Shown: positions 21,553 through 30,459 of the stretch, piece by piece | Numbering within the stretch: the stretch's first letter is position 1 | Layout: each line of letters begins with the position of its first letter | DNA from: Biscogniauxia marginata | Taxonomy: Eukaryota > Ascomycota > Sordariomycetes > Xylariales > Xylariaceae | DNA length: 64,000 bases | Assembly: GCA_022695795.1 (NCBI GenBank) | Contig: MU404086.1 | Location: forward strand, 337,173 to 401,172 | Reading direction: 5' to 3' | The notes under the pieces: generated by a model | What the model was told of the DNA's origin: nothing | The model's database searches: none | Seen by the model: only the letters and a program-made list of their open reading frames with translations | Translations under genes and position numbers: made by a program

Positions 21553-23700
21553 AATTAAAAATTCATATATTTATTATTATTTTTAAAACGCGTAAAACTA
21601 AAATTATATATATATATATTAGTTTTTTAATTAATTAACTTAATTTAATAATTAATAATATTATTTATAAATAACGTTATTTAAATACTAGTTTTTATAA
21701 GTTATTAAAAATTTATAATGTTTTTAATATTATATTATAACGATAATTTAAAGGTATATTTACACGATTAACCGTTATATTAAATTTTCGAAAACTTATA
21801 TCTTATAAAAAAGCTATAATTATATTACGAACTAACCAGGGTAAGCAATTAAATGACAGGGGTACTGTTCTCACTCTTCTCGCGTCCGCACCAGACATGG
21901 ATCCTGGAAGGGAAAACGACCTGTTGTCACGTGATATGGATAACTCATCCAAGGGTATCCAACATACCAGTTGTAGGGAATAAAGGACAGAATAAACAGG
22001 TATAAGAAGAACGGGATTTCTCATATATCTAATCATTCATTTTAGTTCTTTAACTATCAATTTAAGACTATAATTACTTCTTAATATTATAATGAGAATA
22101 CCTTGAAATCTCTTTAATAAACGAAACATTATAAATCTTTTAAATTAATTTCGATTTATTATTACTTTTAAATTAAGAAAACTTAATACGTATTTACTTA
22201 TAAAGTTAATTAATTAAGAACATATAAAAAGGTTCGTTATAAATTAATTATTTCTTTTTCGTTTTTATTATGTTATCGAGATAATAAATATCTTATTATA
22301 TAACCGCGATATAAAATATATTAAATCTAAATCGACGGGAATCTATACCACGTGACGTTATATTGCCTCTTTAACTTGAGCCATCCGTTCGTTTCATTCT
22401 TGGTCCGTACTTTATACCCTTATTAAAAACCCTTCTAACACTATTAATTTATAACAAAACTTAATAAAATAATTAAAAATAAGTTATAATTATTTAAGTT
22501 ATAAATATTATTAATTATATTTTTTATATTATTTTAATTAAAAAACATTTCGCTTTATAATATTATAATAACTTATTATTATTAAAAAGTAAAATTATAA
22601 ATAAACTTAATATAAATTTTATAAAGTATTTTTATAAATATATAAAAAAACGAAAAAAAACTATATATCTTTTAATTTTAAATAATTACGAAAATTATTA
22701 TTAAAAAATATCGTTATACTTTATATATCTAGTTATTTATTATATAAATTTTAATTTCTCGACTTTATATATTTTAATATTTAAAAATAAATATATAATA
22801 ATTACTTATAAGGTTTAATAAATCGTTATTATATTTATATTATAAAAAAGACTTTTTAATTAGTTTTATAAAAGTTTTCGTTATTATAATAATTATCTCG
22901 AATATATAAATTAAATTTCGTATAATTAAATTAATTCTTTTTAAATTTTAAAAGTTATTATTATATTATTTATATTTATATAAATAATGCGTAAGTTTTT
23001 TTAATTTCGATATAATATAAGTGTTTTAAAAAGTTAAAATATTTATAATAACTCGCGAAATATCTTTATAATTTAATTATACTATTAATAAAATTAAAAA
23101 GCAATAAAAGTTTTTTATAAATATTATAAATAGTTATTTATAATTAATTTATAAAAAAAAATTTTATTATAAAATAAAACTATTTATTTTTGAGAAATAA
23201 ACCACATTTTTAATAAGTAATATAAAATTGAAAATAAATAAAAAAATTACTTAATATAAAAAATAACCTTATAAATTAAAAAAGCTTTAAAAAGAATAAT
23301 AACTAAATAAAAACGATATAATATATATAATTAAATTAATTATAATACGCGTATTTATATAATAAATAAAAATGTATTTAATAACATAATAAAAAATAAT
23401 TAATAATGTTGGTAGGTGTACGTACGTGTGAAAAGCAATAACAATAGACGATATGAAAGATAGGGGTGAGACTGGTGTAATATTGATGTCTAAGGAGGGA
23501 AAAGTCTACCTGAGGGGTGCTGCTGAAGACAGCCTATTTATACCTAAAGAATGTACCTGTTTTCTGTACGGGGACACAGCCCCTTAGTTTGTCGACCAAC
23601 CATCAAATAATTTTAATTTTAAGGAGTTATAATTAATTTTATTTATTATTAATTTTTTATTTTAATTTTAAAAAGTTTTAACTTAAAAAATATAATAAAT

Positions 23701-23820
23701 TAATTAATTTAAATTACATATTAAAAAACTAAATATTTAATATAAAAAAAGTATTTAATTTTTAAAATATAAAATTAAATATAATAATTTAAATAATAAT
23801 AATTATTAATTAATTTTAAT
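23701..23820 (-). repeat. Right arm of a diverged inverted repeat inside the AT block
   Basis: Partner of 21433-21552 in opposite orientation. This copy carries A or T at sites where the left arm keeps C or G, so it appears the more heavily mutated of the two. It could be a terminal inverted repeat of a dead DNA transposon or one of two separately inserted copies. Confidence 0.75.
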
Positions 23821-24702
23821 GTTACGTAAATGTTTTTTAATAATTAAAAATGTAGTAATTATAAAATTTCGTTTATAAACTTGTTTCGTTTATTCGTTTA
23901 TATAGTACGTTATAATTAAACTAGTTAATTATTTGATGCGGGTTTATAAGGGTCCTTCGAACCTATGTGAGGCCCTAGCTTTAAATAAAGGAGATAAGGG
24001 TCTATATATAAAGCTTGTAAGTTTGCGGCTTATAAGGCTCCTCCTTTTTCGACATACAATTTTACGACTATTTATATACACTTTATATATACATATATTA
24101 TTATTTAAAAAAAAAGTTTTAAAAGTTTTCCGATTTTTTTTTCTAGTTAAGTTATTAATATTTAAAAATTTAATTTTATATAAAAAATTAATAACTTATT
24201 TTTTATATATTATATATTAATTATAACGTTTTTTTATTTCGTAATTATTAATATAAAAATTTCTTATAATAACATATAACGAAAAACATTATTTTAATAT
24301 AAATTAAGTAAATATTATATAAATTAAAAATCTGAGTTTATCCTGTTTTATTGCTCTAATTTAAAACCATGCTCGTAACCGAGCATGTTTATCGACGGCG
24401 CTTGGGATTGGTAGAACGAAGAAGGCTGTGGAATACCAGTCTACACCCTCTTTGGTTCAGTATCGAACCCACCTGTCACGGGGTAGTACGGATGTTGGTA
24501 ATAACGTAATTATTGTGAGAAGGACTATAACTACAACTATCTAAGATACTATATCTACTATGACAACACCTAATCACGACAAGTCCAAGGGTCAACCCCC
24601 TAGAGCAAGGCGCTGGAGCCGGCGAAGCATTCCCTGCCAACCATCTTGACAAGGTTCTACCAAGGAAGAAGAGAGTATTTTCGAAGAAAACTTTTGCATA
24701 AT

Positions 24703-24911
24703 TCAGAAATTGGTAATACAGTCATCAAGCATGCTGCACCGAATAGCGTGGCGACTTTCCAGATAGAGTAGAGTAAGGTCATCAGCGAAAATGACAGCCT
24801 GAAAGGCTCTACAATCAGAAGCCAAGGAAATAATAACTAGAAAGCCCCTCCACGAGACGAAGGGTAGTACTGAGACTTGTCTTTCTACCTGAAGATTATA
24901 GCCTTTTCATC
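24703..24911 (-). pseudogene. Possible reverse-transcriptase relic
   Basis: Read on the minus strand, an open stretch between stops contains AVIFADDLTLLYLESR. The FADDLTLL core resembles the catalytic [YF]xDD box of reverse transcriptases, preceded by hydrophobic residues as expected. No flanking RT motifs are convincing, and stops bound the segment on both sides. The adjacent RIP block makes a dead retroelement plausible, but a chance match is possible. Confidence 0.25.
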
Positions 24912-25666
24912 AGGCCGGAGAGCCAAGAGTTCCCATGGAAGGAGATCCACGATCCACTAAGGGTCCTTTTCCCAGATGAATCTGAGCCTGAGGACTGTAG
25001 ACACATTCGATAAGTTTGCGAAGCCGAAACAGAGGTAGTCGAGGTAGTCGAACGAGAGCAGCAGTTAGCGAGAGTGTGACCCGCTGGATCTTCATGGCTA
25101 TTACCCAGTCCTACAACATGACGATGAAATACAATGCAAATACTATTCAAAAAGGGTTTGCTTTACTGCCGAGATCGATATTCTTCGAGCCTCATTACTG
25201 CTGATCCCCTGATCTCGGACCGATCGGCAGAGGCTTGGGCATGATCGACGACTATAGTATTATTGCTGCCACTTCAGCTAGAAACGAGTTCGTGAAAGCA
25301 CGAATTACATCTTTTGTACTGTCCATCTGTAGAAAGTTTCAACTGATGTTATCTTATGTAAGATAAAATTTTATGTAGTTGCACTACATTAGCTACGTGG
25401 AAAAGGGGCTACCTGCGAGTTGATCGGCGCATTTTCGTGTGGATTAGCTGCGGCGGACAAAACGGAATATTAATTTATGGCGATTTGCCGTCTTGGATTC
25501 GTTGGCGTACCTTGTACAACACGATATTCAGCTCTCGCTGAGCGCGCCCGATAACCTAACGATCCGAGAGCTGAATCTTTGTTCAAAATGGCTGGCGTAA
25601 ATGCGTCACAGCGACGAACTGGTTCTTAGCCTGGCTAAGACACAGTAGGAGGTCCGCAAGACGAAT

Positions 25667-25674
25667 TATATAAA
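25667..25674 (+). promoter_or_regulatory. TATA box of the secreted DUF3472-like gene
   Basis: TATATAAA lies 123 bp upstream of the ATG in an otherwise mixed-composition region. A matching pyrimidine-rich, AC-rich leader follows, ending in ACAAAAACAAAA just before the start codon. Confidence 0.5.
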
Positions 25675-25796
25675 CCCCTGACTTACTACCCATTTCTCAG
25701 GAGTACCACGGTAAAAGCTACAAAACTCACGCTTGCTCAATAGATTTATTGTCCTCCCCACCCGTCATACATATACCTCAGAGAACAAAAACAAAA

Positions 25797-26519
25797 ATGA
25801 AGTTCACGGCTGCTGTTCTTGCATCTTGCGGTCCAACTCTCAGTTTCGCCCTCGTCGGTCTGGACTGGTCCTTCGACACGACTCCCTCAGGTGGCCTCAA
25901 CGATGTCACCTTTCCCATGAACATAGCCCATGCACCTCACGAGAGCGGCTTTTACTTTGCACAGCAGTTCAACTTTGAGAACGTCGAGAATGTTGGCTAC
26001 ACCGGTCTTCAGCCGCGGGAAGACTCCAGTGGCAATAGTATTGTCCATGCTGCTTTCTCATCTTTCCAGGGTGGTACAACGACCGGGCACCCCAACTGCC
26101 ACGATGGTGCTGACGGCGGTTCCGGCGTCAGCTGTGCCGTTGACATCCACGGAGACTATAGCCATACGTACAATTGCGTTGTCGAGAATACAGGGGGCAC
26201 CACCTGGAGAGGAACTCTGGTCGACACCGTCACGGGGGAGAGCAACGTCATCGGGGAGTGGACGCTACCTTCGGGGTCTGGCAAACTCAAGGGTTCGCAG
26301 CTTGGTTTCGTCGAGTATTACCCCTGGAATGGCCAGCCATCACACACTTGTGACTCTCTGCCCAAGACGGAGGTGACCTTTTACTATCCCACCACCAAGA
26401 CGAGCGGGGCAGGTTACGGCAAGATCCCTGATGTTTATGAGTACGGAGATTGTGTAGGCAAGGCCGGTTATAGCTCTTCCCAGGGTTCCTCGTCTTGGAC
26501 CATTGAGGTGGGATTTTGA
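25797..26519 (+). CDS. Secreted DUF3472-like protein
   Basis: A single exon encodes 240 aa. The signal peptide is MKFTAAVLASCGPTLSFA. The mature part has the conserved block of fungal DUF3472-type secreted proteins: ESGFYFAQQFNFENV, VGYTGLQPRED, a GG(T)-rich turn and paired cysteines. About six cysteines in the mature chain (for example in HPNCHDG, VSCAVD, YNCVVE, HTCDS, YGDCVG) probably form disulphides. The fold is expected to be beta-rich and carbohydrate-related, but no catalytic function is established. An in-frame Met 48 bases upstream was rejected because it would bury the signal peptide. The gene lies in a repeat-rich accessory region with no co-oriented neighbour. Confidence 0.8.
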   Translation: MKFTAAVLASCGPTLSFALVGLDWSFDTTPSGGLNDVTFPMNIAHAPHESGFYFAQQFNFENVENVGYTGLQPREDSSGNSIVHAAFSSFQGGTTTGHPNCHDGADGGSGVSCAVDIHGDYSHTYNCVVENTGGTTWRGTLVDTVTGESNVIGEWTLPSGSGKLKGSQLGFVEYYPWNGQPSHTCDSLPKTEVTFYYPTTKTSGAGYGKIPDVYEYGDCVGKAGYSSSQGSSSWTIEVGF

Positions 26520-27873
26520 GTTATCGACTACTATCACAAGATTTGTTTGGTACCTACTGGGAAAAGGTTAACTAGCCAGTCAGGGAATGTGCAACCATTA
26601 GTGCGTTGCGCATAGGAGTTGAGCAGGTATACCGTTTGGAAGGTTCTGATCACTATAAGAGGTACAAAGTGTTGAAATACGGGGTTATGCCCCTGCACAA
26701 CCTTTGGTCTCCTGTATATATACGGGCTTTGCCCACCTATCTAGACTCACCTTGAACCAATACACTCGATCCTATCCTCGTATCTTTGCCCCATCTCAAC
26801 AAGCACCGTATGCTTCTGAAGGGGCAAGTGTTGAGCTATACCTGGCTTCAGCTACCGTGCAAATGTACAATCCCGATTCCACAATTTCCTCTCCCCTCCA
26901 CTCCTGGCGATAACTTAGATTGAGCCTTATGTAACCCTCAAACCATCATCGTTTTATCCTGATCTTACTTCAAATATCTGATTAAGTTTAACGAGATAAA
27001 CGCCTAGAAGCATCGGTTCCGCAGTCCCTCCGTTGATATGATTACATCGGTATTGATATCATCACAACACGAACACAAACACTTACCGATTAAATGTTAA
27101 CTTGTCGGTTCGCAGTCTCTCGGGATCGTAGCTGAGGGTCAGGTCTGGTGTCTACCTAGAAGGCTTGACGTATTCCTTTTTTTAATCCAACCATTGAGTG
27201 ATATGTTCGGTTCGGCTAGGCCGAGAGGCATATATGCCCGTCCGGCGCAGAGCCAATCGTAGCTCAAGGTAGCTCAAGTCAATATCTGCAAACGGCCTCC
27301 TGTAATTTAATATCACCCCTACCCTACTGTTACGTCATGGATGGATACTCACATATTGATGTGCCTCGTGCTTGACTCGCAGTTCCCTAACCTAGTCAAC
27401 ACGGCCCTACGATTTCTGTGGCACGAGAGGCCTTGCGACGAGGCGGTTCCCTAAGCGTAAAGCGCGGCAAGTGGCAATGAAAAGCGACAATGCAGAGCGA
27501 CAGAGGGCTAACAAGTGTACAAGTCGATAGTTACGGATTTCAATGGTATCACCATATGTATCTGCTGATATTCAGATTGTTGGTTTTCTTTTTAATTTGA
27601 TAATAGCCATATAATCAAATCCTATCATTTAAGGATGCATGTAAGCGATAACCTGGCTGGGNNNNNNNNNNTATTGTTGTTTTTATTTTTAATTTTTATT
27701 TACCAAATTAAAAAAAACATTAAATTTATTTTTTTTTTTTTTTTATATCCACCCACCCCCCCCCCCCCCCCCCCCCCCTCCCGGCTAGAAACGAACGCAG
27801 CATCCAAACCAACAACATTAGGAGATGAAGACGAACCCCGTAACTTACGGCCCCGTAGAGAGACGGAAGCTAT
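26520..27873. other. Intergenic with assembly gap and homopolymers
   Basis: No gene seen. It contains an estimated-size gap of ten Ns at 27662-27671, followed by T-rich runs (27672-27748) and a run of about 30 Cs (about 27750-27778). The sequence around the gap cannot be trusted. The C-run sits about 100 bp downstream of the VWA gene stop codon. Confidence 0.75.
27662..27671. other. Assembly gap (10 N)
   Basis: Ten undetermined bases between an A/T-rich segment and a T-run plus C-run. Homopolymers of this kind commonly break short-read assemblies, so the real gap length may differ. Confidence 0.99.
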
Positions 27874-29502
27874 TTAGTACAAGTGGGAGGCCTCAAAATG
27901 CTGCTCACGCTCATGACGGAGAAGCTCGTCAAGAGCCGACAAGTATGTGTCCTTGTACTCAACCCGACTACCAGTGGCCTCTAAGATACCCTGCATCGTC
28001 AAGTCGGTACAACCGTCAAACGGGGAATGAGATGCAATCACAATTGAATACGTCGAAATACGCGCCGACATCAGTTGCTCGCAAGTTACGAAAAGCGAGG
28101 TAGTGCTTGAACACGTAGCGTTTCCATCTCCAATAAGTACTAAGAGTTTTTGGCTGTCAATATTCATTCTGAAAATGTTATTGGCCTGTTCAAGGCAATA
28201 AGTATAGTCTTCGGCGCCTCCCATGCTGTCAAGATCGTCCATGATTCGAAATGTTGCATCGGAAATGGCTTGGACGGGCGAAGGATTGTGCCGCTCACGA
28301 CCCCCATGAATCACGACCGCAACTCTGGCATCGCTGTTGACTGACTTGACTATGTGTAGGACATCTCTGTAGGCTTGCTTAATCTCATGGATGAATGAAG
28401 TGAGACTGCCGCTAACGTCGACGCAAATGACCACCGTTTGGGCAAAAGGCTTGGCTGACTTCTCTAGCGACTTCTCCAGCTTGTCGAGACTCTGCCGTAG
28501 CTTTCGGGATTCTGCAAGAGATTGGTCGCGTGCCTCCTCCAGCTGCTGCTTCTCTTGCAAGGCCTGCACTCTGTGATCTTCTGCCTGGGTGTGAAGTTTC
28601 TTCTGCAAAGCTTCTTTCTTCTCGACAGCATCCGCGCAAGCAGTCCGGAGGGTGCCGATTTCCCGTTTGAGTTCCTTGACCTCGACGCCTTTGAGAGTAA
28701 GACGTTGTTGGAGGTCATGTTGGCGTGATTCGTGGGATTTCTCTAATCTGGAAACAGTTAGTTTTACATCACGACTATACTTTTCCTACAATCTGACGTA
28801 CGTGAAAGTGAGGTCATGGAGTTTGGCTTGGGTTATTGCCAGTTCATGGTCTAGTTGCTGGACCTTGTCGGTTTGTTGGGCGCAAGACTTGACAGCCTCA
28901 TCGTGAGCTCTCTGAAGTATGTCGCGACTAAGTATAGACTGGTCAAGGCTCTTAACTGCTTCGTCGAGCTTAGTCTCCAAGTCACTAACTCGCTCCAACA
29001 TGGCCTTGTCTCGCTGGCCCGCATCGGCAGTCTGAGATTCAAGCTTCTGGGCTGCCTCGTTGATCTGTCTGTGAAGCATCACACATTCAACCTCGAAGGC
29101 CTTGTTGCTAGAGGTAAGACTAGCTAGCTCATCTTGCAGACTGCTAATGCGAGCTTCCAGATCGATACATAGCTTGTGTTTTTTGCTGAGCTGCTCTGCC
29201 AGCTGAATACGCTGGATGTTGAACGCCTTTTCTCTGCTGCTGGTTCTATCACGTTGTACATCCATCATAAGCTGACCACCCGTTGAAGCTTGAGGGGGTA
29301 GGGTTGTTGCGGAATGTTCAGAATCCTTGGATAGAGTGGAGTGCGACTGCGTGGCAATTGCTTTCAGGGCATCTTTTGTTGGCATCGGCGGGTTTATCGC
29401 GATGTCTCTGGACTTCTGCGATATCGATGAAGCAGTCGACATGCTCATCGCCATATTGCTAGATGCTGCGAGTGGCATTCGAGGTGCATTATTGTCCGTC
29501 AT
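27874..29502 (-). CDS. Coiled-coil protein with C-terminal VWA domain
   Basis: Exons 29502-28802 and 28747-27874 give 524 aa. Residues 1-75 are Ser/Met/Pro-rich and probably disordered. Residues about 80-330 form a long coiled coil (ARISSLQDELASLTSSNKAF, VSDLETKLDEAVKSLDQS, KKLHTQAEDHRVQ). The C-terminal von Willebrand factor A domain spans about 336-515. The MIDAS metal site is intact at D344-x-S346-x-S348 (VVICVDVSGSL), and later acidic/Gly strands (LVLIGDGNATCSS) are in the right order. VWA domains bind ligands through a divalent metal and often partner with AAA+ ATPases. The gene is divergent from an AAA+ gene 957 bp away, which supports a functional link by inference. No characterised fungal protein with this exact layout comes to mind. 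Confidence 0.85.
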
Positions 29503-29938
29503 GACTTCTTAAGTTTGGCTTAGAGGGTATTGCGTATATGTTGGTCGCGGTGCAAAATATGACGACGGGTAAATTCTCGTTCAAGATAGATACTCCAATC
29601 AAAGTCTGAGAAGTATGCCAATACTCAGCCGGACAATATACTCCTTTATTATAGCTCACCAAGAGCTTTGTGCCTGGCACTTCAACAATCATAGTCACAC
29701 AGGAGCCTTGATCGCCTGGAAACTGGGTGGCAGTTTTGGGTAAGAATATGATGATCTCGATGAAGGCAATACAAACGGGAATGCAAACGAGTAAGCAATA
29801 TCCAAATATGCCACCGCCCACCTTTTTGCAACGTATTCGGTAACTACTGTTCCTATCCGCAACAGAAATACTCCGTAAGAGATGGAAGCAAGAAAAACAT
29901 AGGCTCTCCAGTGTTAGATTTTGTGACTTGGTAGGCAT
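29489..29938 (-). CDS. Possible small one-pass membrane protein
   Basis: An ORF of 149 codons with one strongly hydrophobic segment (GGGIFGYCLLVCIPVCIAFIE, residues about 43-63) and several cysteines before it. Its last 14 bases overlap the start of the VWA gene on the same strand. It could be a separate small gene, a leader exon of the VWA gene or chance. No splice sites linking it in frame to the VWA exon were seen. Low confidence. Confidence 0.3.
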   Translation of the reverse strand: MPTKSQNLTLESLCFSCFHLLRSISVADRNSSYRIRCKKVGGGIFGYCLLVCIPVCIAFIEIIIFLPKTATQFPGDQGSCVTMIVEVPGTKLLVSYNKGVYCPAEYWHTSQTLIGVSILNENLPVVIFCTATNIYAIPSKPNLRSHDGQ

Positions 29939-30459
29939 ACAATGGAATAATATCGAACAAGTAAGAAGACTTTCCCCTTTTTTTCGGCGTGTTGCATAAC
30001 ATCAAGGGGTACTAATTGGCTAGAGCTTCACCGGCTACAAACGATATCACAGTTCGTTTGTATCATTATGCCTGTTGAAATTCAGGGCTACGAGGTTGCT
30101 TAATTAGGTGAAGAGCCATCTGGAGAGTGTGGAGGACTTGTCTATCAGATACGTGATGGCTGAGGATGCTTTGTAACCTGTACATGACAGCTACCCCCTT
30201 GACATCTATTCCAGTAATGTTAAAGGTTGCCAGCAAACGACTGTCCATACATGTAATGAGCTTCTTAGATGACGACAGTACATAATATCAAACAACTAAC
30301 TAAAGTAACAGCATATTCATGCGTTGTAGACCTACACAGCCTTTCGTTCTAATACTTAAGATGACCGCGAGCATCTTCGAAATTCCTCCTCGGCTGATCT
30401 CGAACTTGGCCTGCGTTCTCCATTCGCTCCAATAGTCGACATTCTATGACCTAAAACCC
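29503..30459. promoter_or_regulatory. Divergent upstream region of the VWA and AAA+ genes
   Basis: This carries both promoters. It also contains the two short minus-strand ORFs listed separately. No clear TATA box or named operator was recognised. A short inverted repeat ACAAACGA...TCGTTTGT lies near 30040-30062. Confidence 0.4.
30066..30248 (-). CDS. Short ORF, 60 aa, unknown
   Basis: The sequence reads as an amphipathic helical peptide (VMYRLQSILSHHVSDRQVL, LQMALHLIKQPRSPEFQ) with codon use resembling nearby exons. It may be a small gene, or a remnant of a larger one, lying between the divergent VWA and AAA+ genes. No homologous family was recognised. Confidence 0.25.
   Translation of the reverse strand: MDSRLLATFNITGIDVKGVAVMYRLQSILSHHVSDRQVLHTLQMALHLIKQPRSPEFQQA

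Larger units (their letters stand above)
21320..24350. repeat. RIP-like AT-rich block with islands of normal composition
   Basis: About 3 kb made almost wholly of A and T, rich in TAAT/TTAA/TATA words and lacking any ORF beyond chance. It is broken by short islands of ordinary composition at about 21823-22030, 22335-22440, 23405-23615 and 23930-24060. The 23405-23615 island read on the minus strand has a TATA-like GTATAAATAGG and looks LTR-like. This pattern is expected when repeat-induced point mutation drives C:G to T:A in duplicated DNA. The original element cannot be identified from the sequence. Confidence 0.85.
24351..25796. other. Intergenic, degenerate repeat remains
   Basis: Ordinary base composition returns here. 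An 8-bp stem hairpin CATGCTCG/CGAGCATG lies at 24368-24387. TGTCACGGGG near 24475 resembles an LTR terminus. A possible reverse-transcriptase trace lies at 24703-24911 on the minus strand. The last 150 bp are the promoter and leader of the secreted DUF3472-like gene. Confidence 0.5.

Noticed and set aside
24455..24482. tRNA-like T-arm word GGTTCGATACTGAACC on the minus strand
   Set aside because: The stem does not pair as a T-arm and no D or anticodon arm can be found. No tRNA was recognised anywhere in the window.
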